The notes below the pieces were generated by a model. It made no database searches and had not been told where the DNA came from. It worked only from the letters and a program-made list of their open reading frames with translations. 35,649 bases of DNA. It comes from Teichococcus deserti. GTDB lineage: Bacteria; Pseudomonadota; Alphaproteobacteria; Acetobacterales; Acetobacteraceae. Of this stretch, positions 1 through 8,411 are shown piece by piece. The stretch lies in NCBI RefSeq assembly GCF_001982615.1, contig NZ_MLCO01000201.1, positions 1 through 35,649 on the forward strand. Reading direction: 5' to 3'. A program made the translations under genes and the position numbers. Every line of letters starts with the position of its first letter. The stretch's first letter is position 1.

Positions 1-49
1 GGGTGGCGGGCCATGGTGGTGGATCTCCTGCCCCCGGGGGTAAGGCAAG

Positions 50-67
50 GATTGTCGATTGTCGATC
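50..67. promoter_or_regulatory. Tandem ATTGTCG repeat, possible operator upstream of the first operon
   Basis: Two adjacent copies of ATTGTCG (51-57 and 58-64), followed by ATC, lie about 80 bases before the first gene. A related TCGATTGTC occurs at 10537-10545 in front of the second GntR-linked locus. FCD-type GntR regulators often bind short repeats near their operons, and this operon encodes one, so an operator is a reasonable guess. No clear -10/-35 pair was identified, and the assignment is inference only. Confidence 0.25.
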
Positions 68-144
68 CTCGGAGACGGCTTGTGCACCGGTCCCGGCCAT
101 GTCACAGAACCGTCGTCGTTCCGTCCGGCAAGGCTGCCAGCCCC

Positions 145-1338
145 ATGTCCACGCCCGATCTCCCGAATGATCCTGGCCCGGCGCTCAGCGCCCGGGTGGC
201 GGCCATCGCGCCGCGGCTCACCGAAATCCGGCGCGACATCCATGCCCATCCGGAGCTCGGCTTCGAGACGGTGCGCACCTCCGGCATCGTCGCGGAGGAG
301 CTGCGCCGGCTGGGCCTCGAACCGCGTACCGGCATTGGCCGCAACGGCGTCGTCGCCGAGATCCAGGGCGGCGCCCCCGGCCCCTGCCTGCTGATCCGCG
401 CCGACATGGACGCCCTGCCGATGCAGGAGCTGACCGGGCTGCCCTATGCCAGCACCATCCCCGGCCGCATGCATGCCTGCGGCCATGACCTGCACACCGC
501 GACCCTGATCGGCGTGGCGGCGGCGCTACTGGCCGAGGCGCCGCGGCTGCGCGGCCGCATCCGCCTGGTCTTCCAGCCGGCCGAGGAGACTTCTGAAAGC
601 GGCGCCGAGGCGATGATCGCCGATGGCGCGGCGGAGGGCGCCGACCTGGCCCTGACCCTGCACAACCGCCCCGAGATGCCGGTGGGCAGCTTCGGCCTGA
701 CCCAGGGCGCCAGCACCGCCGCCTGCGACGATTTCGAGGTGACCGTGCGCGGCACCTCCGGCCATGCCGCCCGCCCGCATGCCGCCGCCGACCCGATCGT
801 CGCCGCGGCGCTGATGATCGCCGGGCTGCAGACGGTGATCTCGCGCGAGATGAACCCGGCGGAATCCGCGGTGCTGACGGTCGGCCATATCGTTGGCGGC
901 AGCACCCACAACATCATCCCCGACTCCTGCCTGTTCCGCGGCACGGTGCGCTCCCGCTCGCCGGCGGCGCGCGACCGCGCCGAGGCCGGGCTGCGCCGCG
1001 TCTGCCAGGGCGTGGCGATGGCGCAGAACGTCGCCGTCGACATCGACTATCTGCGCGGCGTGCCGCCGCTGATGAACGACCCGGCGCTGGTCGCCCGCGC
1101 CATGGAGTCGCTGACCGCGCAGTTCGGCACCGCGCCGCGGCTCGAGCCCGGCCGCAGCTTCGGTGCCGAGGATTTTTCCTACTTCACCGAGCGCATGCCG
1201 GGGCTGCAGCTCTATGTCGGCGCCGGCCAGCCCGGGCGCGACGACCGCGTGCACAATTCCGACTACCAGCCGGACGAAGGCAGCATCGGGCTGGGCGCCA
1301 CCGCGCTCGCCCGGCTGGCCGTCGACCTGCTGTCCTGA
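145..1338 (+). CDS. M20D-family amidohydrolase (hippurate / N-acyl amino acid hydrolase type)
   Basis: A predicted cytoplasmic metallo-amidohydrolase that cleaves an N-acyl or amide bond to free an amino acid. Family motifs are clear: RADMDALPMQE, the metal-binding MHACGHDLHT, FQPAEE with the likely catalytic glutamates, and HAARPH in the dimerisation/lid domain. The open frame reaches back to position 13, but the upstream 44 codons look non-coding. The ATG at 145 gives 397 residues, the usual family length, and starts just before the conserved RRDIHAHPELGFET segment. It is the first gene of a co-directional run, 44 bases ahead of the binding-protein gene, so it probably processes what the ABC transporter imports. 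Family assignment is firm. The substrate cannot be read from sequence; hippurate-like, IAA-conjugate-like or N-acetyl amino acids are all possible. Confidence 0.9.
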   Translation: MSTPDLPNDPGPALSARVAAIAPRLTEIRRDIHAHPELGFETVRTSGIVAEELRRLGLEPRTGIGRNGVVAEIQGGAPGPCLLIRADMDALPMQELTGLPYASTIPGRMHACGHDLHTATLIGVAAALLAEAPRLRGRIRLVFQPAEETSESGAEAMIADGAAEGADLALTLHNRPEMPVGSFGLTQGASTAACDDFEVTVRGTSGHAARPHAAADPIVAAALMIAGLQTVISREMNPAESAVLTVGHIVGGSTHNIIPDSCLFRGTVRSRSPAARDRAEAGLRRVCQGVAMAQNVAVDIDYLRGVPPLMNDPALVARAMESLTAQFGTAPRLEPGRSFGAEDFSYFTERMPGLQLYVGAGQPGRDDRVHNSDYQPDEGSIGLGATALARLAVDLLS

Positions 1339-1382
1339 CCGCAACCACCACCGACCACCGCCCGTCCAGGGGACACCGTCGC

Positions 1383-2237
1383 ATGACCATCACCCGCCAG
1401 ACCTTCCTGCGTGCCGGCCTCGCCGCCGGCGGCCTGCTCGCCATGCCCCGCCTGGTGCGGGCCAAGGAGTGGCAGGTGGTCCGCTTCGCCACCGAAGGCG
1501 CCTTCCCCCCCTACAACCAGACCGCGCCGGACGGCCGCATCGTCGGCTTCGAGCCCGATCTGCTGAAGGACCTGTCGGCGCGGCTGAAGATCCGCATGGA
1601 CCTGGTGGCGCAGGACTGGGCCGGCATGATCCCGGGGCTGGTCGACGGCAAGTACGACGCCATCATCGACGGCATCTCGATCACGCCGAAGCGGGAGGAG
1701 GCGATCGCCTTCACCATCCCCTATACCGCCGGCACCTCCGGCTTCGTCACCATGAAGAACACCGCGCCGAACGGCCTGCCGGGCACCGGCACCCGCGTCT
1801 CGCTCACCGACGAGGCGGCGACCAAGTCCGCCATCGCCGAGCTCGCCACCGCGCTGCGCGGCAAGACCGTGGCGGTGCAGGTCTCGACCATCCAGGCCGA
1901 CTTCCTGACCACCTATCTGAAGGATGCGGTGACCATCCGCACCTATCAGGCCGGCGGCGACACCTATCTCGACCTGCGCGCCGGCCGGGTCGATGCGGTG
2001 ATGGCCTCGACCTCCAACATGGCCGCCTTCGTCAAGCGTGCCCGCGGCGAGGCGCTGCAGAGCGGCTATACCTTCGGCGGCGGCGTGCTGGGCCGTGGCG
2101 CCGCCATCGGCCTGCGCAAGACCGATCCGGAGCTGAAGACCCTGCTGGACGGCGCCATGCAGGCCGCCATCGCCGACGGCACGCTGAAGAAGCTGTCGAT
2201 GCAGTGGTTCGAGACCGACATCACCCCGGCCACCTGA
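1383..2237 (+). CDS. ABC transporter substrate-binding protein, polar amino acid family (SBP_bac_3)
   Basis: A 284-residue periplasmic solute-binding protein. The N-terminus has a short polar stretch with TRQTFLRAG, a hydrophobic core and a likely cleavage after LVRA, i.e. an exported protein. It resembles Tat leaders but carries only one arginine in the motif, so Sec export is equally likely. The mature part starts VVRFATEGAFPPYN and contains GFEPDL and DGISITPKREEAIAFT, typical of family 3 binding proteins for amino acids or opines. Two permeases and an ATPase follow at once, making a complete importer. An insertion around residues 124-150 (GLPGTGTRVSLTDEAATKSA) is longer than in classical HisJ-type proteins. 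The ligand is unknown. Confidence 0.9.
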   Translation: MTITRQTFLRAGLAAGGLLAMPRLVRAKEWQVVRFATEGAFPPYNQTAPDGRIVGFEPDLLKDLSARLKIRMDLVAQDWAGMIPGLVDGKYDAIIDGISITPKREEAIAFTIPYTAGTSGFVTMKNTAPNGLPGTGTRVSLTDEAATKSAIAELATALRGKTVAVQVSTIQADFLTTYLKDAVTIRTYQAGGDTYLDLRAGRVDAVMASTSNMAAFVKRARGEALQSGYTFGGGVLGRGAAIGLRKTDPELKTLLDGAMQAAIADGTLKKLSMQWFETDITPAT

Positions 2238-2256
2238 TCCGGGACCGCGGCGGCCG

Positions 2257-2976
2257 ATGGACTACGACTGGGAGCTGCTGGGCTTCGGCCCCGACGGCTG
2301 GGGGCCGGTGCTGCTGCGCGCGGCGGGGGTGACGGTGGCGGTCTCCGTCACCGCCTTCCTGCTGGGCGTGGTGCTGGGCACGCTCTGCGCCTGGGCCAAG
2401 ATCGGCGGCAACCGCCCGGTCCGCGCGGCGGCGGAGGCCTATACCGTCATCCTGCGCGGCATCCCCGACCTGCTGGTCATTTATCTGTTCTATTTCGGCG
2501 GGCGGCAGGTCGTCGCCTGGGCCGGCGGGATGCTCGGGCTGCAGGGGCCTTTCGACATCAGCGGCTTCGCTGCCGGCGCCATCGCCATCGGGCTGATCTC
2601 CGGCGCCGGCCAGGCCGAAGTCTTTCGCGGCGCCTATCACGCCATTCCGGTGGGCTCGCTGGAGGCGGCGCGCGTCGTCGGCATGCGGCGTTTCCTGATG
2701 TTCCGCCGCATCATCGCCCCCCAGGCGCTGTCCACCGCCATCCCGGGCCTGGGCAACCAGTGGCAGTCGGTGATCAAGGAATCCGCCCTGGTCTCGGTCA
2801 CCGGCCTGGTCGAGACCATGCGCCAGGTCACCGTCGCCGCCGGCTCCACCGAGATGCCCTTCTTCTTCTTCGCGGCCGGCGCGGTGATCTACCTGATCAT
2901 CACCTCGATCTCCGGCCTGGTCTTCAAGGGCGCCGAGCTCTGGTCGCAGCGCGGCCAGGCCCCGGCCCGGCTCTGA
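2257..2976 (+). CDS. Amino-acid ABC transporter permease (HisQ/HisM family), first subunit
   Basis: A 239-residue inner-membrane permease with about five hydrophobic segments, beginning with VTVAVSVTAFLLGVVLGTL. The cytoplasmic coupling loop (EAA loop) is visible as SLEAARVVGMRRFLMFRRII, the site that contacts the ATPase. It lies 19 bases after the binding protein and 13 bases before the second permease, so the two are expected to form a heterodimeric channel. The ribosome-binding site is weak, suggesting reliance on translation from upstream. The HisQ/HisM class is secure; the substrate is not determined. Confidence 0.9.
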   Translation: MDYDWELLGFGPDGWGPVLLRAAGVTVAVSVTAFLLGVVLGTLCAWAKIGGNRPVRAAAEAYTVILRGIPDLLVIYLFYFGGRQVVAWAGGMLGLQGPFDISGFAAGAIAIGLISGAGQAEVFRGAYHAIPVGSLEAARVVGMRRFLMFRRIIAPQALSTAIPGLGNQWQSVIKESALVSVTGLVETMRQVTVAAGSTEMPFFFFAAGAVIYLIITSISGLVFKGAELWSQRGQAPARL

Positions 2977-2989
2977 AAGGCGACGCCCG

Positions 2990-3679
2990 ATGGACTTCGC
3001 CTTCCTGAGCGAGACCTTTTTCAAACTGCTCGCCGGCTTCCCGCTGACGGTCAATCTGGCGGTGTTGTCGCTGGCCGGCGGCGGCGTGCTGGCGCTGCTG
3101 CTGAACATGGCGCGCGCCAGCGGCTGGCTCGGCGCCCGCTTCGCCGACTTCTACGTCTTCCTGTTCCGCGGCTCGCCGCTGCTGATCCAGATCTTCCTGA
3201 TCTATTACGGGCTGGGGAATTTCCCGGCTGTGAGAGAGAGCTTCCTCTGGCCCTTCCTGCGCGAGCCCTATTGGTGCGCGCTGCTGGCGCTGATCCTGAA
3301 CGATGCCGCCTACACCGCCGAGATCCTGCGCGGCGGCTTCCGCGCCGTGCCGCGCGGCGCGGTGGAAGCGGCCGAGGCCTGCGGCATGTCGCGCCTGACC
3401 CGGCTGCGCCGCATCACCCTGCCGGTCGCCATCCGCCAGGCCCTGCCAGCCTATAGCAACGAGGTCATCTCGATGTTCAAGTCCACCGCGCTGGCCAGCA
3501 CGGTCACCCTGATGGAGGTCACCGGCATCGCCCGCGCCGAGGTTTCCGCGACATACCGCGCCATCGAGATCTTCCTCTGCGCGGCGGTGCTGTATCTCGT
3601 CTCCACGCTGCTGATCACCCGGGCCTTGCGCCTGCTGGAGACGCGGCTGTCGCCCTGGCTGGCGGGGAACCGGGCATGA
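2990..3679 (+). CDS. Amino-acid ABC transporter permease (HisM family), second subunit
   Basis: A 229-residue membrane protein of the same family as the preceding permease. It has the conserved FRGSPLLIQIFLIYYGLG stretch and an EAA loop (AVEAAEACGMSRLTRLRRIT). The end of the gene overlaps the ATPase start by four bases (ATGA at 3676-3679), a classic sign of translational coupling in one operon. Together with the upstream permease it should form the transmembrane pore of a polar amino acid importer. Confidence 0.9.
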   Translation: MDFAFLSETFFKLLAGFPLTVNLAVLSLAGGGVLALLLNMARASGWLGARFADFYVFLFRGSPLLIQIFLIYYGLGNFPAVRESFLWPFLREPYWCALLALILNDAAYTAEILRGGFRAVPRGAVEAAEACGMSRLTRLRRITLPVAIRQALPAYSNEVISMFKSTALASTVTLMEVTGIARAEVSATYRAIEIFLCAAVLYLVSTLLITRALRLLETRLSPWLAGNRA

Positions 3680-4476
3680 GCGGCCTGGGGGTGAACGGCA
3701 TGGGCGAGCCCGCCATCGCGCTGCGCGGCATCCGCAAGCGCTTCGGCGACCAGGAGGTGCTGCGCGGCATCGACCTCGCGGCCCATGACGGCGACGTCAT
3801 CGCGCTGATCGGCGCCAGTGGCTCCGGCAAGAGCACGCTGCTGCGCTGCATCCCGATGCTGGAAGTGCCGCAGGCCGGCGAGATCTTCGCCGCCGGCGAG
3901 CGCATCGCCCTGCGCGACGGCCAGCAGAAACTCGACCGCGCGCAGCAGGCGGCGGTGCAGCGGATGCGCACCCGGCTCGGCTTCGTCTTCCAGAGCTTCA
4001 ACCTCTGGCCGCACCGCACCGTGCTGCAGAACCTGATCGAGGCGCCGGTGCATGTGCAGGGCCGCCCGAAGGCCGAGTGCATCGCCGAGGCCGAGGCGCT
4101 GCTGGAAAAGGTCGGCCTGGCCGAGAAGCGCGACGCCTGGCCGGCACATCTCTCCGGCGGCCAGCAGCAGCGCGTCGCCATCGCCCGCGCCCTCGCCTTG
4201 AAGCCGCGCGCGCTGCTCTTCGACGAGCCGACCAGCGCGCTGGACCCCGAGCTGGTCGGCGAGGTGCTCAAGGTGATCCGCGGCCTGGCCGAGGAAGGCC
4301 GCACCATGATCATCGTCACCCACGAGATGGGCTTCGCCCGCGAGGTCTGCAACAAGGCGGTCTTCCTGCACCAGGGCCGCATCGAGGAGGAGGGGCCGCC
4401 CGAGCAGGTCTTCCTCGACCCGCGCTCGGACCGCGCCCGCGCCTTCGTCTCCAGCCATTTCAACCGCAACCGCTGA
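3676..4476 (+). CDS. Amino-acid ABC transporter ATP-binding protein (HisP/GlnQ family)
   Basis: The ATPase that powers the importer, 266 residues on the cytoplasmic face. All key motifs are present in order: Walker A GASGSGKSTLL, the Q-loop in FVFQSFNLW, signature LSGGQQQRVAIARAL, Walker B ALLFDEPTSALD, and the switch histidine in IIVTHEMGF. An alternative ATG at 3700 (MGEPAIALRG) is closer to the usual family start, but the ATGA overlap with the permease favours 3676. Length and motif order are typical of polar amino acid transport ATPases. The next gene starts 7 bases later. Confidence 0.93.
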   Translation: MSGLGVNGMGEPAIALRGIRKRFGDQEVLRGIDLAAHDGDVIALIGASGSGKSTLLRCIPMLEVPQAGEIFAAGERIALRDGQQKLDRAQQAAVQRMRTRLGFVFQSFNLWPHRTVLQNLIEAPVHVQGRPKAECIAEAEALLEKVGLAEKRDAWPAHLSGGQQQRVAIARALALKPRALLFDEPTSALDPELVGEVLKVIRGLAEEGRTMIIVTHEMGFAREVCNKAVFLHQGRIEEEGPPEQVFLDPRSDRARAFVSSHFNRNR

Positions 4477-4483
4477 GGCGGGC

Positions 4484-5149
4484 ATGCCGGGGCCGATCGC
4501 CCGCCGCAGCCTGCAGGACGAGGCCACCGACTGGCTGCGGCAGGAAATCCTGCAGGGCCGCCTGGCGCCCTCGGCGACGCTGACCGAGGTGGCGCTGTCG
4601 CAGCGCATGGGCGTGGGCCGCGGCACGGTGCGCTCGGCGCTCTTCGCGCTGGAGGCGGCGGAGCTGGTCGGGCGGCTGCCCTATTCGCGCTGGCACGTCG
4701 TGCCGCTCGACGCTGGTGTGATCGCCGAGGTCTACACGCTGCGCGGCGCGCTGGAGGAATTGGCGGCCCGGCTTTTCGCGGCGCTGCCCGACCGCCGCCT
4801 GCTGCAGCCGGCCTTCGACGCGCTGGCCGCGGCCGAGGCTGGCGACATGGAAGCCCGCGTCGCCGCCGATCTCGGCTATCACCGCGCAGTGGTCGAGGCC
4901 ACCGGCCATGGCCATCTGATCCGCGGCCATCGCGCCCTGTCGGACAAGATGGAATGGCTCTACCGCTGGTCGGAGCTGCACTGGCCGCAGCGCACCCGGC
5001 TGGTCGAGGACCACCGCACCCTGCATGCCGCGCTGACCGCCGGCACGCCCGAAGCCGCCGAGGCCGCCACCCGCGCCCATATCGCCACCAGCCTGCGGCG
5101 GGACCTGGACGGGTTCGCGGCGCTGGCGGCGCAGTCGAAGGAAGCCTGA
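4484..5149 (+). CDS. GntR-family transcriptional regulator with FCD ligand domain
   Basis: A 221-residue regulator. The N-terminal winged helix covers roughly residues 1-70 (DWLRQEILQGRLAPSATLTE, then LSQRMGVGRGTVRSALFALE). An all-helical FCD domain follows, with the usual metal/ligand residues in DLGYHRAVVEATGH, EDHRTLHAAL and the last-helix RAHI. Such proteins usually repress their own catabolic operon and release DNA on binding the pathway substrate. The gene sits inside the operon between the ATPase (7-base gap) and the methyltransferase (3-base gap), so it is probably autoregulated; the tandem repeat at 50-67 is a candidate site. The effector is unknown. Confidence 0.9.
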   Translation: MPGPIARRSLQDEATDWLRQEILQGRLAPSATLTEVALSQRMGVGRGTVRSALFALEAAELVGRLPYSRWHVVPLDAGVIAEVYTLRGALEELAARLFAALPDRRLLQPAFDALAAAEAGDMEARVAADLGYHRAVVEATGHGHLIRGHRALSDKMEWLYRWSELHWPQRTRLVEDHRTLHAALTAGTPEAAEAATRAHIATSLRRDLDGFAALAAQSKEA

Positions 5150-5152
5150 GAC

Positions 5153-6070
5153 ATGACCCCGGAAATCCTGCTGCTGGATGGCGGCATGGGCCGCCAGCTG
5201 TCCCGCATGGGCGCACCCTTCCGCCAGCCCGAATGGTCGGCCCTCGCCCTGATGGAGGCGCCGGAGACGGTGCTGCAGGCGCATCGCCAATTCGTCGAGG
5301 CGGGCGCCGAGGTGATCACCACCAACAGCTATGCGGTCGTCCCCTTCCATATCGGCGAGGACCGTTTCTCGACGGATGGCGCCCGCCTTGCCGCCCTGTC
5401 GGGGCAGCTGGCGCGCCAGGCCGCGGACGAGGCGCCGCATAAGGTCCGCGTCGCAGGCTCCCTGCCGCCGCCCTTCGGTTCCTACCGTCCCGACCTGTTC
5501 GAGCCCGCCCGGGCGCCGGCGATCCTGAAGGTGCTGGTCGAGGCGCTGCGCCCGCATGTCGACCACTGGCTGGCCGAGACGCAGAGCGCCATCGCCGAGG
5601 CCCTGGCCGCCGCCCGCGCCGTGGAAGGCACGGGCCTGCCGCTCTGGATCTCCTTCACCCTGGGCGAGGAGACGGACGAACAGGGCCGCCCCGTGCTGCG
5701 CTCGGGCGAGCTGGTGAGCGACGCCGTCGCCGCCGTCCAGGCCGCCGGCGCCCGCGCCATCCTGTTCAACTGCAACCGGCCGGAGCTGATGGGGGCTGCG
5801 GTGGACGCTGCCGTCGCCACGCTGGCAGGCGCGGACATTCCGGTCGGCGTCTATGCCAATGCCTTCGGCTCGCCGCGGCAGAAGCTGGCCCAGGCCAATG
5901 CCGGGGTGGCGACCATCCGCGAGGACCTGGACCCGCCGGCCTATGGCGCCTGGGCGGCCGACTGGGCGCGGCGCGGCGCCCGCATCCTGGGCGGCTGCTG
6001 CGGCATCGGGCCGGAGCATCTCTGCGCCATCCGCCCGGCGCTGAAGGCCGAGGCGGTGCCGCCGGGCTGA
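5153..6070 (+). CDS. Homocysteine S-methyltransferase family protein (MmuM-like)
   Basis: A 305-residue TIM-barrel methyltransferase of the Hcy-binding family, which transfers a methyl group from S-methylmethionine or a related donor to homocysteine to give methionine. The N-terminus ILLLDGGMGRQLSRMG and the zinc-binding cysteines are present: one in LFNCNRPELM and the CC pair in LGGCCGIGPEHL. ITTNSYAV matches the conserved early-barrel motif. No cobalamin or folate domains are attached, which fits the short MmuM type. Its position at the end of an amino-acid import operon suggests that the imported compound, or a product of it, is a methylated amino acid. That link is inference; some family members act on other thiol or selenol acceptors. 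Confidence 0.85.
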   Translation: MTPEILLLDGGMGRQLSRMGAPFRQPEWSALALMEAPETVLQAHRQFVEAGAEVITTNSYAVVPFHIGEDRFSTDGARLAALSGQLARQAADEAPHKVRVAGSLPPPFGSYRPDLFEPARAPAILKVLVEALRPHVDHWLAETQSAIAEALAAARAVEGTGLPLWISFTLGEETDEQGRPVLRSGELVSDAVAAVQAAGARAILFNCNRPELMGAAVDAAVATLAGADIPVGVYANAFGSPRQKLAQANAGVATIREDLDPPAYGAWAADWARRGARILGGCCGIGPEHLCAIRPALKAEAVPPG

Positions 6071-6086
6071 CCCCGGCGGCGTTTCC
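6058..6086 (+). terminator. Hairpin terminator overlapping the stop codon of the first operon
   Basis: A perfect 9-base stem (GCCGCCGGG at 6058-6066, CCCGGCGGC at 6072-6080) encloses a 5-base loop that contains most of the TGA stop of the methyltransferase gene. GTTTCCTT follows. It sits between convergent genes only 17 bases apart. The T-run is short, so efficiency is uncertain. Confidence 0.55.
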
Positions 6087-6087
6087 T

Positions 6088-7230
6088 TCAGTCCAGCGTC
6101 TGCATCAGCCGCAGCAGCAGCATCGCCCGCGGCACGATGGAGGAGATGTAGAGCTGCTCGTCATGGGTATGGGCGGCCTTGCCGTCCACGCCCAGCCCGT
6201 CCAGCGTCGGCACGCCCATCGCCGCGGTGAAGTTGCCGTCCGAGCCGCCGCCGGTCGACAGGTCCTGCAGGTCGAAGCCGATCTCTGCCGCCAGCCCCTG
6301 CGCATGCGCCAGCAGCTGCGCGATGGCCGGCGTCTTCTCGAAGCCCGGGCGGTTTAGCGCGCCGGTCACCGTCAGCGTCACATCCGGGTCATGCGGCTTG
6401 AGCGCCTGCAGCTTGGCGATGGCAGCCTCGGCGATCGCCTGGTTCGGCACGCGCATGTCGATATTCGCCCAGGCCTCCTGGGGGACGACGTTGGTGCCGC
6501 TGCCGCCGCCGATCGTGCCGACATTCAGGGTCAGGCCGGTCTCGTAATCGGTCATCGCCTCGATCGCCAGGATCTGGCGCGCCAGCTCCTTCACCGCGCT
6601 GCGGCCATCCTGGTGGCGGGTGCCGGCATGGGCGGCGCGGCCCTTCACCTCGAGCCGGAACATCGCCGTGCCCTTGCGCCCCGTCACGATGCGGCCGCCC
6701 TCGCGGGCCGGCTCGGTGACCAGGACGAAGCGGGCGCGGCGCGCCTCGCGCTCGATATGGGCGCGGCCGGTGCCGCTGCCGATCTCCTCGTCGGAGACGA
6801 TCAGGTGGCGGATCGGCAGCGGCGTGGTCTGGCCGGTGGCGATCAGGTGGCGCAGGGCGGCGAGGGCGATCAGCGCGCCGCCCTTCATGTCGTAGATGCC
6901 GGGCCCCCAGGCGACATCGCCCTCGACCCGGTAGGGTGCCGGGCCGGCCAGCGTGCCGATGGCATGCACCGTGTCCAGGTGGCTGAGCAGCAGCACGCCC
7001 GGCGTTTCCTCGTCGCCCCAGGGCGAGGTGATCAGCAGGTGGTCGCCGCGCCCCTCGCTGCCGGGGATGCGCTCGACCTTGGCGCCGGCGGCCGCGGCGG
7101 TGGACTGGGCCAGGTCCATGGCGCGGTTGACGGCTTCAGCGTCGCGGCTCGGGCTTTCGATCTCCACCCAGCTGCGGATTTCCTCCAGCAGGGCCTGGGT
7201 CTCGAAGGGCGGCTCGTTGGCGAGGGTCAT
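6088..7230 (-). CDS. M20A-family metallopeptidase (glutamate carboxypeptidase / CPG2-like)
   Basis: A 380-residue zinc peptidase. Metal ligands and catalytic residues are seen in LLLSHLDTVH, the bridging aspartate of GPGIYDMKGG, the glutamate pair in VSDEEIGSGTG and the C-terminal THDEQLY. GRAAHAGTRHQDGRSA marks the lid/dimerisation domain. The open frame extends to 7296, but the upstream 22 codons (Arg/Gly-rich) look spurious. The ATG at 7230 gives the normal start MTLANEPPFETQ. No signal peptide is visible, so it is probably cytoplasmic, unlike secreted CPG2. It ends 17 bases from the convergent methyltransferase gene and starts 101 bases from the divergent sirtuin. Likely substrates are C-terminal glutamate or dipeptide-like amides; the exact one is unknown. 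Confidence 0.87.
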   Translation of the reverse strand: MTLANEPPFETQALLEEIRSWVEIESPSRDAEAVNRAMDLAQSTAAAAGAKVERIPGSEGRGDHLLITSPWGDEETPGVLLLSHLDTVHAIGTLAGPAPYRVEGDVAWGPGIYDMKGGALIALAALRHLIATGQTTPLPIRHLIVSDEEIGSGTGRAHIEREARRARFVLVTEPAREGGRIVTGRKGTAMFRLEVKGRAAHAGTRHQDGRSAVKELARQILAIEAMTDYETGLTLNVGTIGGGSGTNVVPQEAWANIDMRVPNQAIAEAAIAKLQALKPHDPDVTLTVTGALNRPGFEKTPAIAQLLAHAQGLAAEIGFDLQDLSTGGGSDGNFTAAMGVPTLDGLGVDGKAAHTHDEQLYISSIVPRAMLLLRLMQTLD

Positions 7231-7331
7231 GGGCAAGGCTCCGGTCTGCGACCCCCGACCAATGCGCCGTGCTGCCCTGCGGGGCAAGCCACCCATCTGG
7301 ACATGCCGCAGCCCGCGCCTATCTCAACCGC

Positions 7332-8144
7332 ATGACCGAAACGGCCGCGCTGCAGGAATTCATCCACCGCCACGAGCGGATCTTCCTGCTGACCGGGGCC
7401 GGGGTCAGCACCCGCTCCGGCCTGCCCGACTACCGCGACGACGACGGCGCCTGGAAGCGCCCGCAGCCCGTCACCTACCAGGCCTTCATGAAGGCCGAGG
7501 CCACCCGCCAGCGCTACTGGGCGCGCAGCCTGGTCGGCTGGGGCCAGATGGGCGAGATCCGCCCCAACGGCGCCCATCGCGCGCTGGCCCGGCTCGAGGC
7601 GCGAGGCGGCGCGGAAGTCCTGGTCACCCAGAATGTCGACCGCCTGCACCAGGCCGCCGGCAGCACGCAGGTGATCGACCTGCATGGCCGCCTGGACCTG
7701 GTCCGCTGCATGCACTGCGAGCGCCGGATGCCCCGCGCGGCCTTCCAATCGGACCTCGCCACCCGCAACCCGGGCTGGGCGGAGCTGGTCGCCGCCCGCG
7801 CCCCCGACGGCGATGCCGAGCTGGAGGACGTCGACTTCTCCCGCTTCGCCGTCCCGCCATGCCCGGTCTGCGGCGGCATCCAGAAGCCCGACGTGGTCTT
7901 CTACGGCGAAAGCGTCCCCCGCCATCGGGTGGAAACCGCCTTCGCCCACCTGGCCGCCGCCGACGCCATGCTGGTGATCGGCTCGTCGCTGATGGTGCGC
8001 TCCGGCTTCCGCTTCGTCGAAGCCGCCGCCGCGGCGGGGAAACCGATCGCTGCGGTGAACCTCGGGAAGACGCGGGGGGATGCGCTGTTCTCGCTGAAGG
8101 TCGAGGCAGAGAGCGAAGCGGCTTTGAAGTTCTTGGTGGAGTGA
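7332..8144 (+). CDS. Sir2-family NAD-dependent protein deacylase (sirtuin)
   Basis: A 270-residue sirtuin expected to remove acyl groups from lysines using NAD. Visible motifs are LLTGAGVSTRSGLPDYRDDD (NAD binding), TQNVDRLHQAAGS, the catalytic histidine in DLHGRLDLVRC, two zinc-type cysteine pairs (CMHC and CPVC) and VIGSSLMVRSGFRFVEAA. The DYR-D-DDGAWKR pattern is closer to class II (SIRT4-like) than to CobB-type enzymes. The open frame starts at 7269, but the ATG at 7332 (MTETAALQEF) fits the family start. The stop codon lies within the left tip of the inverted repeat at 8142-8411. The target proteins are unknown. Confidence 0.9.
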   Translation: MTETAALQEFIHRHERIFLLTGAGVSTRSGLPDYRDDDGAWKRPQPVTYQAFMKAEATRQRYWARSLVGWGQMGEIRPNGAHRALARLEARGGAEVLVTQNVDRLHQAAGSTQVIDLHGRLDLVRCMHCERRMPRAAFQSDLATRNPGWAELVAARAPDGDAELEDVDFSRFAVPPCPVCGGIQKPDVVFYGESVPRHRVETAFAHLAAADAMLVIGSSLMVRSGFRFVEAAAAAGKPIAAVNLGKTRGDALFSLKVEAESEAALKFLVE

Positions 8145-8411
8145 AGAGAAGCGGATGAAGGTTGGGGGAATGAATTCCCCCAAACCCCCATCTTCTTTCT
8201 GATCACCGGCCGTTTGCAGGCCAGCGCTTTGACGACGCCGACACCAGGGTGTCACGGCGGGACGCCATCAAATGAAATTGGCGCTCCCTCGAAGGTCGCG
8301 TTGTGGCGGGGCCGTTTCACGTCCTGTCGCCACGTGGACATGGCAATCTGACAGAAAGAAGAAGGGGTCCAGGGGAATTCATTCCCCTGGCCTGCCCAAC
8401 TCTTCTCTTCA
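8142..8411. repeat. Long inverted repeat between convergent genes, each arm starting with a stop codon
   Basis: The left arm (about 8142-8205) and right arm (about 8346-8411) are imperfect inverted copies. Both, read inward, begin TGAAGAGAAG, pass through GGGGAATGAATTCCCC and end in CTTCTTTCTG. The first three bases of each arm are the stop codons of the sirtuin (8142-8144) and of the convergent oxidoreductase (8409-8411, complementary strand). The ~140-base core holds smaller hairpins (GACACC/GGTGTC; GTGGCG/CGCCAC). There is no open frame of note. It may be a bidirectional terminator or a MITE-like intergenic element that inserted so as to supply both stops. Confidence 0.75.
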
